A DNA stretch of 64,000 nt. It comes from Tetracladium setigerum (taxonomy: Eukaryota > Ascomycota > Leotiomycetes > Helotiales). Positions 46,508 through 57,454 of this stretch are shown here, piece by piece. Both the position numbers and the translations under genes were made by a program. The first letter of the stretch is position 1. Every line of letters starts with the position of its first letter. Where the stretch lies: the NCBI GenBank assembly GCA_031472005.1, contig PZJY01000004.1, positions 620,001-684,000 of the forward strand, in the 5' to 3' direction. The notes beneath the pieces are model-generated. The model ran no database searches. It saw nothing but the letters and a program-made list of their open reading frames with translations, and was not told where the DNA came from.

Positions 46508-47844
46508 CTGCTAACGTTAACATGCAAGTTCGTGTTCTTCTTGGCAAACGTACCTCCTTCTCAAGACCGGCTTCTAGGACTAATCATATTGCGGGTACTA
46601 TGACTCAATGAATGAATTGTGCAAAAAATGAAGCCATAGGCGGCCATCGATGACTGGTATAAGTATGCTTTTGATCGGGTGGTTAACACCGAGCAGACAG
46701 GCAAGTTGCCACTAGACATATCCTGTTGAGATTTTGGAGATACCATTCACCAGGAAGCTTTTTTCAATCCGCAGCCTATGGACGGGAAGAAATGAAACAA
46801 TCTCGTGGCCTTAGTCGCTCCAAGATTTTGACTCGTTGCTGGCATTGTCAGGGTATTGATGACATTGTTGACACAATTTCTGGGACTCCGGGCTCCACCT
46901 TTTCAGGGTACCTCGTGCCGAACCCATGATAACGTCTGCAACTATGTTGAAGGCTCGGTTCTAATGAAGTTAGTCTATTCCGTCAATTGATGGTCTCGAT
47001 GATATAATATTGGATCGACGTGTGCTGTAATAACCCTTTTTATTTTAGTCTCTTGAGGCACGCATGATACTGTACATACATTAGAACGTACAACATGATT
47101 TGAAGCACGTATAATGTAGCCTAAGGGTTTGGGATTGGCTCCAACAAATTTGGATTCAGTGAACTTGATTTCGAGATGACCATGTTCATTAGTACCCTTC
47201 CTTCGAGAAGTGAGCCAATTTGCTCAAGTGTTTTGATTGAGTTCATCGAGCAGATTGATGAGCAGGGAAAGGTCATCAACGTGTTAGTGCGAATTGATGA
47301 CCTGTCCCTGCTGGCGGATGACAAAAACGGGTCTCAAAAACTCTAGTGTGAATTAGTGGTGACTTCCCCGGATGCTGTATGACATTATCTCGCAATCGCT
47401 GTCGCGTGGACCTAACGCATGGGGTCTAGTTTGGATCATTTTTTGCTCGTATGCGCCCACTTTCTGCTACGCGGAATTTCGAGCATGCAGGTCCCACTTT
47501 AATGCAGGTCATCAACGACGTGCACTAGTACTGCAGGTCATCAAGAGTGGATCCAGAAGCAGTCCGTGTTGGATGTCCGTGGCCAATGATGATCGGATGT
47601 CTTCAGTTGGCGATCAACAACTGCCCATGAGCGATACAGTACAAATCACTAGTTAAAATTTACAACATGGAAGACACAGCTTTGCCATGCAGAGGTATCA
47701 ACTTGCTAAACTCACTCTGGGTCTGCAAATAATGGAAGGATAAAGCTACCCGACGATTTTTGTCGGGATACCCAGTCGTTCATAGTGCTCATTGTATCAA
47801 ATTCAAGCAAATTTTTGACTCAAAAGCGATTTCGGTAAGTAAAA
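46508..47844. other. Intergenic region upstream of the cohesin-loader gene
   Basis: A 59-codon plus-strand ORF ends at 47346 (EFIEQIDEQGKV, LVRIDDLSLL) but matches nothing I know. A short perfect hairpin CCCGAC/GTCGGG lies at 47749-47767. A donor-like GTAAGT stands 5-10 bases upstream of ATG 47845. Confidence 0.45.
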
Positions 47845-50800
47845 ATGTCGCCAGCTATGAACCGACCAAAGTGTAAAGGCCTAATGCCAGTCGAAGGGGA
47901 AACGGAAGATTCAGGGCATGAAGACGGCGATGAAGAAATTGCTGCCCGAATCCTCCGTCAATTTCTTCGGAGAGCCTTCGGAATTGTGAATGAGATACCG
48001 GATACAACAGGCGAATACCAAGTGATCAACATTGATAGAATTGGTCTCCTCTATCCCGTTCTATCAGACATCAAACAACAGTTGAGGAAGGTTGTCGCCC
48101 TCGGCTGCTTGTCTCAAGTACCACTTGAGGATATTTTGAGGTTGCGAAAATTATGTGACGAACATCTATACGCTGCTCGAATCTTAGAGTTTAAACTTGA
48201 AGACAACCCAGGAAGAGAAGATCAGGCATGGATACTTGACTACGGACTCCTATCGGGATACATCTGCCTGCTCATTAGGTCCGGAGGGCGTCAAGAGATA
48301 CAGCTGTGTTCCGGAAACGTTATTCAGATTTTATCTGACGCACTCAGACATGTCTTAGAGACTTGTGTTGTTCCAACTCTTATTCCAACCAACCAACTAC
48401 TAAGTCTTGCCGCGATTGATCCATTCGCTGCCCTGAGGTCAACATGCAAGCAGGTTCTTGACCTTTTAACAACACTAGTAGGAGATATCAAGTTTCCTGA
48501 AACAGCGTTGGATACACTCGAATCAACGGCACTTCTTTTGCTGTTCACGAATGATGGCAAAGAGAAGGCAGGGTTGAAAACGTTACGCATCGCAGCCCTG
48601 GATTTGATAGTACAGATTTTCCATTACTGTCCCACTCAAAGACCAAACATTCTCAATGAAATCTTGGTCTCATTGAGAAAAATGCCAGCTTTACAAAAGT
48701 CCCGCGATTTTGAGCTTCTTAAGGGGGGAAGTATTCAAGTAATTTCAGCCTTGATCATGCGGATCATTCAGGCGGCGGCGAGCAAATATGATGATAAACA
48801 TCTGAACGAGAGAAATGCGTCTTCGGCGAGAGAGTTGGCTTTGGAGGCTGCGAGAGGGAATGATTCCAGAATAGAAGTCAGAAAAGAGTGTGGCAAGAAC
48901 GTCAAGCCGATGACCATACAAGCGCTTTCTGCTTTAGTTTCTCCCATGCTTGACACAGCCGCAAACATTGCTTTGCAAATTACAAGCTTTGTTATAAGCA
49001 GAGCTTTAAGTCCTACCCAGAAAAAGGACGAATCTTTTCGCAATCTTCTCTACAACTTCGTAGAAGACTTTGTTAGAACTTTCGATTGCCCCGAATGGCC
49101 AGCCGCTGAGCTCCTGCTTCGACTTATTCTTTCCAAGATGATTCCTTTACTAGAGGTAGACGACACACCAATATTGAAGTTGATGGCTGTTGATGTTCTT
49201 GGATTGATGGGAGTAGCTATCTCGCGCTTGAACCATAATATTCGGCATACGACCCAATCTGAAAATTTCAAGACGACTCTTCGTTGGTGGCCTAGAGAAA
49301 TCATAGAGGAATCGTTGCCATTGAAGCCTCGGCTTGAGGATATCACACAGCTGGGAGGGCCATTCCACGCCTCGGTCGAATTCTTGATACTACAGTCAGC
49401 TCTAGAGCCGCGGATACACGGCGCTATCGCATATCTCACAGTACAATGGGTTTTGAGTATACATACATCCACGGGTATCGATACCGGCCTCAGAAACATT
49501 AAGCACAAGCATAATCTCTTGGCTGCGAAAATACGGAAGATATTCACCGAAAAGCTTTACGACCCAAAAGCATTTGACCCAAAAGCATTTGACCCTCGAT
49601 GCGTTACTGCTAGTGACGCTCGCATAGCGTACAGCTTGACATTGCTGCATTCGAAGTTTTGTGAGTCATTCAACAAAGTAGTAGAAGTTATTCTAGACTC
49701 TGCAAAAAGTCCCAATGCATCAATTCGATGTAGAAGCCTGAAAGTGGTGCTCCAAATCCTGGAAGCTGATTCGCACCTCATCAACCGGACACCCGCTATA
49801 AAGACTCTGATATCTGGTCGTACCAGGGATATCTCAGTATTAGTACGTGAATCGGCTCTGAAACTTATAAGCAGATGCGTAGAGCTCGCGCCGGAGCTCG
49901 GAGCGGAAATGATACCCGATATCTTGCGACGGCTGACTGATGGAAGCGTGGTTGTTCGCAAGCGTGCGACAAAGATTTTGAAGGATATATATCCCCGTGA
50001 TATAGGAGTCAATGCCAGGAGCAAAATCGCGGGTGCCCTCCTGTATCGCACTGCAGATTTGGATCAGACCGTCCGAGAAGTCGCTTGTCAAAGCATCGAG
50101 GAAATATGGATATTACCGCATCTGCGAGCATCGGCTAAGAAAGTTTCTGTGAAAACGACGCTTTCCATGGCCAGCAATGTCTGTCTCATAGCGGAAGTTA
50201 TTCAGGAGGATCGTCGTCTGCCTTCCATTCTCACCGCAGCATTAAAAGCCATCGTCCTACAACCTGCCAGAAAATCAGCTACCCTCAGAGTGTATTCGTT
50301 GTTTGTCACGGCGATGTTCGAGATGATCGACGATTCCACCACCAGAAGTAACGCTGTATTGGATACTGCGGCAAACTTTCAGCTAATACTGATATTTGCC
50401 AAAACTAACACCAGTATCTTCACAAAGCAGCAAATTCAGATTTTAACGCCATACCTCGGCAGAATTGACACCGCGAATGACATGGCAATATACCGATCAG
50501 TGATCTTGATACTATACCATACTCTCCCATATGTTTTAGACATTGACCCAGCGGTTCTCAGATTCATGAGAACAGGTCTCATAAAGCAGATAACTCGCCT
50601 TAATCGGACAATTCTCAATGAAGTGATTCCTTGCTTGTGGACAATCAGCAACATTCTCCAGGACAGCAAACCTCTCGCAAATTTGGCATTATCTTGCCTT
50701 GAGCATATACAGAAAATGGTGGACCTGCGCCTCCATGATCCAGTCAAGCAAGAAGACGTCCAAAAACTTAAGAAGCTCCTGCTTATCGCCGGCATGTGTG

Positions 50801-52257
50801 GCAAGTATTGCCATTTCGAGACACTGCTAGAACATTTCCAAACTAGATTCACAGACTGCCACTCCGTCTACGAGTTCATGATAGGTACCTTCTCGCTGTT
50901 CTCGTATTCTGGACAGCCAGTAGACTTGAGAAAAGCTGCTCTGGAGGCTATTTGTCTCGTATGTCAGGTACGACCAAATCACTTTGCATCAGCAGTAGTC
51001 ACCAGACTCTTCGAGGAGGCATTTGAAGAAAAGAACTCCTTGCTGGAGACTGTTATTATACAAGCCTTCAAAGAGGTTCTTCTAACCGAAGAACAACACT
51101 CCGAAGTTCACAGCAGAGTGGCCGCCAAGTTGGACCATATCGGGGGCAGCCATTTTGATGGAGTCGCCGCACTCATCACCCAGAGGTTTGCGAGTGATAG
51201 AAAGGACCTCATGCGGATCGCACTAGCTACGCAAGGCGATCAAGCTTTATTAGCAACTGAGGTTCTTGCCAGCATGACACGTCAGGGTCTTCTTCATCCA
51301 AAAGAGTGCGTACAGATTTGTATAGCTTTGGAGACTTCTCAGAACGGGAAAATTGCTGAATTATCTTTCATTACGCACCAGACACTTCACCAGAAGTTTG
51401 AAAGTATTATTAAAGACGAATACTCGCGAGCTGTGGAAGTTACATACGAGTACCAGCGAGACGTAGTCCACAATGTGCGGGGCGCAACTTGCGATCCTTA
51501 TATCTCCATACTCCACCGGATGATGGAGGTAACAAAGACTAGCAGAATCAAAGACCGGAAGAAGTTCTTTGATGGCTTATGTGCCCGGATTGAACCTGAT
51601 TTGTCTCGAAGTTCCTGGATTGACTTGCCACAATATCTTCAGCGTTCTCAATTCATTCTTGAAAATATCGCATTCTTCGAATATGCGTCTGTGGAAGAGC
51701 TGAACGCAATCGTCTTCGCCATGGAGAAAGTATTCACTAGGGCGGGAATTGCTGTTGTGGATGCGATTGAAAAGGAACTACCAGGCCATACAACACCTGC
51801 TGCAGCGAACGGAAATACTAGTTCTAATCGTCTCCGGACCTTAGCAGCATCCTCGAAGGCCCTTTTAGGACTCTGGGATACCATGACATACCTTCGACAA
51901 CAATACGGCCTCTCGTGTAGCTCTTCTGGCACTACCAATGAGACGTCCAAGAACTCAAGGAGAGCGCCAAACAAGGTTGATGGCTTCGACGGGCGGGCAT
52001 TTTGGGAGAGAAACTCCACAGTAATGGCTACTACAGACTCGGCGCAAACCATGATTAACGTGTGTCAGACATTCATTGAGTTGTTTCACGAAGATATAGA
52101 TTCCGAGGTCATTGCATTAGGTGGTAGTGATGTACCCAAATGGACTTCAAGATTGACTGGTGCGAAAGGAAGCGATAAAGTGAAGGGACAGAAGAGGAAG
52201 GATTCTTCAAATTGGTCGAGCCAGAAAAAAAGAAGGAGGGTCCAAAGCAAAAGATGA
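47845..52257 (+). CDS. Sister chromatid cohesion protein Scc2/Mis4 (NIPBL-type), N-terminally short
   Basis: A single 1470-codon frame encoding the HEAT-repeat body of the cohesin loader, which together with Scc4 loads cohesin onto chromosomes and stimulates its ATPase. HEAT repeats occupy most of the protein; the cohesin-type HEAT stretch ASIRCRSLKVVLQIL to LVRESALKLISRC is at about residues 620-680. The conserved C-terminal Nipped-B domain starts near 1085 (HSRVAAKLDHIGG). The C-terminus is basic (KGQKRK, KKRRRVQSKR), a likely nuclear signal. Filamentous-fungal homologues are, as I recall, several hundred residues longer at the N-terminus, where Scc4 binds. Here the ATG lies almost directly before the conserved region and I find no upstream exon. 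Codons 573-582 carry a perfect 15-nt tandem duplication (DPKAF twice). No frame error occurs in 4.4 kb. Confidence 0.92.
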   Translation: MSPAMNRPKCKGLMPVEGETEDSGHEDGDEEIAARILRQFLRRAFGIVNEIPDTTGEYQVINIDRIGLLYPVLSDIKQQLRKVVALGCLSQVPLEDILRLRKLCDEHLYAARILEFKLEDNPGREDQAWILDYGLLSGYICLLIRSGGRQEIQLCSGNVIQILSDALRHVLETCVVPTLIPTNQLLSLAAIDPFAALRSTCKQVLDLLTTLVGDIKFPETALDTLESTALLLLFTNDGKEKAGLKTLRIAALDLIVQIFHYCPTQRPNILNEILVSLRKMPALQKSRDFELLKGGSIQVISALIMRIIQAAASKYDDKHLNERNASSARELALEAARGNDSRIEVRKECGKNVKPMTIQALSALVSPMLDTAANIALQITSFVISRALSPTQKKDESFRNLLYNFVEDFVRTFDCPEWPAAELLLRLILSKMIPLLEVDDTPILKLMAVDVLGLMGVAISRLNHNIRHTTQSENFKTTLRWWPREIIEESLPLKPRLEDITQLGGPFHASVEFLILQSALEPRIHGAIAYLTVQWVLSIHTSTGIDTGLRNIKHKHNLLAAKIRKIFTEKLYDPKAFDPKAFDPRCVTASDARIAYSLTLLHSKFCESFNKVVEVILDSAKSPNASIRCRSLKVVLQILEADSHLINRTPAIKTLISGRTRDISVLVRESALKLISRCVELAPELGAEMIPDILRRLTDGSVVVRKRATKILKDIYPRDIGVNARSKIAGALLYRTADLDQTVREVACQSIEEIWILPHLRASAKKVSVKTTLSMASNVCLIAEVIQEDRRLPSILTAALKAIVLQPARKSATLRVYSLFVTAMFEMIDDSTTRSNAVLDTAANFQLILIFAKTNTSIFTKQQIQILTPYLGRIDTANDMAIYRSVILILYHTLPYVLDIDPAVLRFMRTGLIKQITRLNRTILNEVIPCLWTISNILQDSKPLANLALSCLEHIQKMVDLRLHDPVKQEDVQKLKKLLLIAGMCGKYCHFETLLEHFQTRFTDCHSVYEFMIGTFSLFSYSGQPVDLRKAALEAICLVCQVRPNHFASAVVTRLFEEAFEEKNSLLETVIIQAFKEVLLTEEQHSEVHSRVAAKLDHIGGSHFDGVAALITQRFASDRKDLMRIALATQGDQALLATEVLASMTRQGLLHPKECVQICIALETSQNGKIAELSFITHQTLHQKFESIIKDEYSRAVEVTYEYQRDVVHNVRGATCDPYISILHRMMEVTKTSRIKDRKKFFDGLCARIEPDLSRSSWIDLPQYLQRSQFILENIAFFEYASVEELNAIVFAMEKVFTRAGIAVVDAIEKELPGHTTPAAANGNTSSNRLRTLAASSKALLGLWDTMTYLRQQYGLSCSSSGTTNETSKNSRRAPNKVDGFDGRAFWERNSTVMATTDSAQTMINVCQTFIELFHEDIDSEVIALGGSDVPKWTSRLTGAKGSDKVKGQKRKDSSNWSSQKKRRRVQSKR

Positions 52258-53802
52258 GACTAAAATCGGAAAGATCAGGTAGTTGTTGGCCCAGCTTATG
52301 GCCGATCAAAACAACCTGGCGCTCCAAAATAATTATTTCGAGAGAGAAGACAACCAAAGAAGCTCAATAAATATTCGAAAGAGTATCGATTCATAAACAG
52401 TGTTTGACAAGGGTGTGTCTCAGTTGTTAAATTGACCTGCAGATATAATTGCTGCAATACGAAAATACATATCCAAGTAAAAAATAAGAAGGCTCAGCAT
52501 GTTTAAAGTATTTCTCTCGGATAAATATAATTCCCTAATACAGTGGCTACGTTCAGGCAATGTTTATAGAAAGCTACAGAAAGCTGCAGCATGGATGAAG
52601 CTTCCTGCATATTATGTCAACTTCTGCTGGCAGCTTTTCTCTACCGTCCCATGATTTCTCCTCCTGCATCTAGTGAGACACCTGTGATTCATATCACCTC
52701 AACGATGATACTAAGGTTGACTGTGTTTCTGTTTAGATTTGGAGTTGAGCTGCGAGAACTTGCATTTTCCAGTCTTTTCCACTTTCTGGACCAGGCGTAT
52801 GTTGCCTGGACTAAAGAGGAGGAAGATTTAGCCGAATCTTCGGAGGGTCCGAACTGTTTCCAGATTGGCCTGCCTTCCCTGTCTGAACGGAGGATACGAT
52901 CACCAGATTTGGGATTCTTCGTTTGAAGTAGCATCTGCATCTAGTATCGCCTCCCGGTAAGGAGGTGGAACGATATTTTCCAAGCAAAGGGCCACCTTGG
53001 AGAATGTAAGAGACACGGAAGAACTTCAAAACACCAGGATGTTCACACAATTAACTCGCCCTCTGGGATGCATCGTTTTAGCGCTTTCTCCTCGGCTCTG
53101 GGATCTTGACACTCCACTATAAATGGCATTTGGTAGGGGGTTGCGCCTGCTCGATGGGCAGCTATCCGCCATGGGCGACTTGTCGAGCGAGGACTGTAGC
53201 CAAGTCGTCCCTTGTTTTCGTTGCTCAATTCCAAATTTTGTCTGAAAATTCAGGCGCACCCTTTCATCCTAACAGCGGGGTTAATCTCAATTTTGGGAGC
53301 CTGGAGCCCGCGATTGAGGAAGGCGACCCAATATTCGCACCCATATCGATCGATTGTATGTTCATCCACGCGCGCGTTTAACCAATGCGCAAATGGTTTG
53401 CATTGGCTCTATGTGGCTGGTGCTCGGCCACCATGGTTGCGCCAGGGAAGCTACCGTTCATCCGCTTAGCGCGCGTACTGTAGCTTTCGCCGGCCCATTG
53501 GAGACAGAACATCGGATGAAATCATGACCTTACCCTAGAAAGCAGTCTCACTATAACAGGGGATTACTTACTCCGCAAAGCCGCCAATGCATATCGGCGC
53601 CTACTTCTTCCTGTGAGTGGTTCTCAGCAGCCAGGGCTAAAGCCAAATGCGTCTTGGATCAAACCTTCGCCGCGTGACGAATCTCGTGGGCGACTAGCAA
53701 CTCGCGCTATTTGACATAAAGTGCCTGACCCTCGCCGTATATGCGTATATTTCTCCTCATCTTTGTTCATCTCCTTCATTCTAACCAACGGCACCTTCTA
53801 AA
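52258..53802. other. Intergenic region
   Basis: No supported gene. ORFs at 52591-52926, 53106-53381 and 53212-53469 and their opposite-strand counterparts overlap without recognisable domains. The final 100 bases are a plausible promoter for the next locus. Confidence 0.4.
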
Positions 53803-54717
53803 ATGGATTCTTCGAGCCTCCGAGATAGCCTTGACAAGTATTTAGCTCATCATGCAACGTTTACCCCGGATCTTGCTCCACTCATACCGACATGACGAAA
53901 GGCTTTTGGGATACTCGACTGGGTTCCATGGGCCCACTGTTGAAAAATGCGATCATCGGGCTCAATGATGTTTATGCAAAGTTTTTGCTTAAAGAAAAAG
54001 AGGTCTTGAAGATTTTGCATTACTCCTCAGCGGTGGCCAACTATACTATCCTTTGGAAGTAAGTTGCCAGTATAATATATCGAATAAATGCTAAAACTAA
54101 TTTAATAGGACCGACACGGTCCCTGAAAAAAAACCTGCTAGAAAAAAGAAAATCTGCTTTGGCGAGCCTCGAACCGCTGATTGGCTCCGATATGAAGGAA
54201 CAGAAGACCGGTGTTGATAGTCTGCTTAAGCTTTACTCCCAACTTGAAAGCTTTTCGGATTCCACAGCAAAACTAGCAAGGCTGGGTAGTACAACAGCCC
54301 TAATGTGGTATGTATTTCGTACCAGGCAGGAGCTCCGCGACAGCCTAGTCATTCTTGGATACCAGATATCACAAGTGCTTGCGATGATAGATGACTTTGA
54401 AGCAAGGAGCTCTCATATGTCCATTCATCTTGAAGCGAATATACTAGATCCGGCTATTCAACAGTTGTCCTCAATGTACGAACGACTTCATAGAACCATC
54501 AGGGATACCGCGCTTATCGATAAATTGCAACCAAACAATACACCCGAGCGTATCGAGATGTTGCAGAATAGTGTTTTATGGCTACTGGTGTTTCTGAGCA
54601 GAAGAAGCAGGCTGACCCGAGCATGGAGAAGATTGAAACAGACATGAAGTTAATTGAGCTGGATAATGAGCAGGATGAGTCAAGTAAGAAGCAGGATGAG
54701 GATTGGGAGGCCGTATA
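53803..54717 (+). pseudogene. Unknown protein, frameshifted at several points
   Basis: Starts MDSSSLRDSLDKYLAHH (53803). The frame changes after PLIPT near 53893 and continues MTKGFWDTRLGSMGPLLKN to YTILWK. An intron (GTAAGT at about 54059 to TAATAG at about 54108) follows. The second exon changes frame within an A8 run (54126-54133) and then reads the 162-codon segment 54159-54647. Close to its end another frame, open to TAG 54715-54717, gives a charged tail with EKIETDMKLIELDNEQDESS. The central part is helical, with heptad-like Leu spacing (LEANILDPAIQQLSSMYERL). It looks like the N-terminal helical domain of a larger fungal protein, but I cannot name the family and no NTPase domain follows. 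Confidence 0.45.
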
Positions 54718-55512
54718 GGTTGACGTTGTCAGTAGAAGTGGCAGAAACTAGTGTCGAAACAGACTTCTTCAGAATTCAAAGGTCTAGGGGGCCTACTGCA
54801 AAAAAATGCGTCCCTGCGTCGAAAGACGCACCTCTGTGACGAGAGAGACTGCTGTTACTTTGAAATTGATTGATTATATACTTATGAATTTGTTGTGAGA
54901 TCGTTCCTGAATACTCCACACCCCCATAAATCAACTGCAATCTTTTTCTTGTCGTTGACTAATCTACTTTAAGAAATCACGTCCGAGCAACAACTCTGAA
55001 AACTTGCTAATAATTCTTTTGAAGATTCTATTCATAATCATACGAATATTCCAAACTGAACTCAGCTCTCACTGCCCAACGATCGCGTAGCTTTGATGAA
55101 AATGAAAGACGAGCGAAAATGCCGTCATATTTAGCTTCAACACAACTGGGTAGGCCATGGAAAAACAGATATCACCATGAATCGACAGCAGCAAGAGGCT
55201 GTGAGAGTAACCTTGGAACCCTCGATGTTCTCTAGTTTAACGATTCTGTACTGTCTTTGTTGTTTTGACATTCACGAGGAGATTTGTAGTAGCAATTAAT
55301 CAATTCGGTCTACTTAGGTATTCTCATATCGTAAATGAAGGATATTCTGACGGAGGATATAGAGATACTGTCAAACTACATTCACATGCTAAGATACTAT
55401 CTTTCTAGTGTCCGTCAAAATCCGCCAGTGTCGATACTGACTTGCTACAATTTTGCAATTTAAGTCATAGAGAGAACCCTTCACTCGCCAAATCAGTGCC
55501 TAATATTGGTCA
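54718..55512. other. Convergent intergenic region, AT-rich
   Basis: Nothing recognised; AT-rich sequence between converging genes. Confidence 0.5.
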
Positions 55513-56789
55513 TTAAATCCGTCGCTGAATGTAATTCAAGTCATTCGTTGTAGTGGTGGCCGGTGGTGCGGGAGGCGGTGTACTGCTTTGTAGTCGGTTG
55601 ACAAACTTGAAATTTTTCTCTTTTTTCCTATCGTATAGATCTATGTACGTGAATCAATTTCAGCAAAATTTGACATCTGGGTGAACGTACTTGCCGAGCC
55701 TTCTGCAATTTGCAGTAGAGGAAGAATCAACAGAATCATGGGGATAACTTGGCCCAACGATTGCCAAGAGTCTTCTCCATCGTCCTCTTCACTAAACCAA
55801 CCTGAATGCCGCATCCAGTTCTTGAAGCGAAAGAGGCGGGTGACAAGCCATATAGAAGTGCCCAAGGCCATGATGCCCATAAGACCCCGTACCCAATATG
55901 TCCAGTGCTTGAATTTAAAAGCTTTATCTCTATTAAATCGTTGTGTGTGGAACAGAGAGAGCATAACAGCGGCTATAAAGAATGCAGATAAAAGAAAATA
56001 TTCTATTATACCCGAATATGACTTCGACTTGTCAGTAGTAGTACCTTGTAGGGTGCTGCCTTTTTTGAAGCAGACCGCCGGTATAACTAGTAAAGTCTTA
56101 TTTGTTTCGTTTTCGCTTGAAGGAATTTCAACCGGGAAGCCGTTGCTTATGGCTCGGAATACGAAGAGGAAGAAGCCCAGGATGAAGTTTGCTACAATAA
56201 ACAATATTCGGAGTAACGCAAGATACTTGTTATAGAAGTAGTGTTCAATGATAGTCATTGAGCAAAGATGTACCATAGTAGACATAAGAACCAACTCACA
56301 TACAATGTTATAATGATATGCTGAGATCATACACATAGTTTGAAACTCAGTTACAATCATTAAGGCAAGAGCGGTGATCATTTGTGTGTCATTGAGGCCG
56401 ACGAGAAGGCCATCAAAAATTCGTCTCAAGTGGGCTGTATCGAGTTTTCCTTTCTCACTAAAACACTGTGCATTAGTAAGAAGTTACTTGCATGATGAAT
56501 GACCAGCTTGCTCTTTCTCAGTAGTTATACTGATGTCCCGCCATTTCCAATGCTCAGCAGCTTGGAGAACGAGAACAAGAAAAGTCACCACAATAGTAAG
56601 AATTAATGTGACGACGAAAGATACCACAATCTGAAGTAGAATTAGCTAGCTTTCACTTGTTGGATTTACTCTACATTCCCCCTGTCCAGCAACGTCAGAA
56701 TTTGATTCGAACTTGCCGAATACAGGTACAGTGCAAGTTAAAGCTTTGTTCTGCACCATACATTGGGCTACCGATGTGAAAAGTGGCAT
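55513..56789 (-). CDS. Polytopic (7-TM) fungal membrane protein of unknown function
   Basis: Encodes 385 aa from four exons: 56789-56670, 56630-56488, 56457-55691 and 55640-55513. Introns of 39, 30 and 50 nt preserve frame. The 30-nt one (GTAACT, TACTAAT, TTTTAG) is unusually short. The N-terminal exon has several Cys and SNSDVAGQGECR. Seven hydrophobic segments follow: IVVSFVVTLILTIVVTFLVL; MITALALMIVTEF; IVCELVLMSTMVHL; RILFIVANFILGFFLFVF; YFLLSAFFIAAVMLSLF; VRGLMGIMALGTSIWLV; PMILLILPLLQIAEG. The C-terminal tail is Pro/Thr-rich (STPPPAPPATTTT). DGLLVGLND and the membrane topology resemble a common filamentous-fungal family of hypothetical membrane proteins. A receptor- or channel-like role is only a guess. 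No lesion. Confidence 0.7.
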
Positions 56790-57454
56790 CTTAGTTGTAG
56801 GAAAAGTCTCTTGGTGTTTTTTGGAGTCTTACTGCACTGCACTTTGTATGAAGGTAATGGTCGATTAGATATTTCTGTTGTGAAGGGAAGCATAAAATCA
56901 CTAACAAAGATAGTCTAAAATTAGCAACTATCAAGAAACAAAGTCGAAATAGTAATAACCCCCATGCGAATCACCACTAATACTAGTATGTCATCATCTT
57001 TTCAACTTTCAAGTCTAAGCAGTCAGCCATCAAAGCTTCCCTGTCATGATCTTTTGACTTTATTTCAACGGGTTTGGGCAAGGATTTGAGGGTCTTCTAT
57101 ACTGCACTGTACTGTAGTCCATGCACAATCTATATTGGGTTCTTCCTCAACTTTGCTGTGACTTCTTAGATTAGAATGACTGCTGCCTTCCAGACAGCCC
57201 CGTTTGACCCCAGAAATTTCGCTACGTCGTCCTTTTCGGATCAATGATAGAGTAGAAAACGAAGATATTGTTGATACAAGGAAGCAAAGAACAGGCAGAT
57301 CATGCTTTGCAGTCTTCAAATCCCTGGATCGACGGCAGCGAGAGGCTGGGAGGGAGGAATTGGGAACTTCGATGGTCTTTGGTTATGTTGCTCATGTGTC
57401 TATGTACTGTCCGCGTTGTTCCGAATTTGACAAGGATATCATTCATTAAGTAAT
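56790..57454. other. Intergenic region
   Basis: No supported gene; ORFs at 57065-57319 and 57204-57449 overlap on opposite strands and show no domain. Confidence 0.45.

Noticed and set aside
47749..47767. Hairpin CCCGAC/GTCGGG followed by T residues considered as a terminator
   Set aside because: Intrinsic terminators are not expected in fungal nuclear DNA, and no gene ends here; the T run is in the loop.
48324..52052. Multiple antisense ORFs of 70-165 codons across the Scc2 gene
   Set aside because: These are shadows of a long conserved frame; none has independent support.
55681..56235. A 184-codon plus-strand ORF opposite the 7-TM gene
   Set aside because: The minus strand has a full multi-exon gene with seven membrane segments; the plus frame is Lys/Arg-rich composition shadow.
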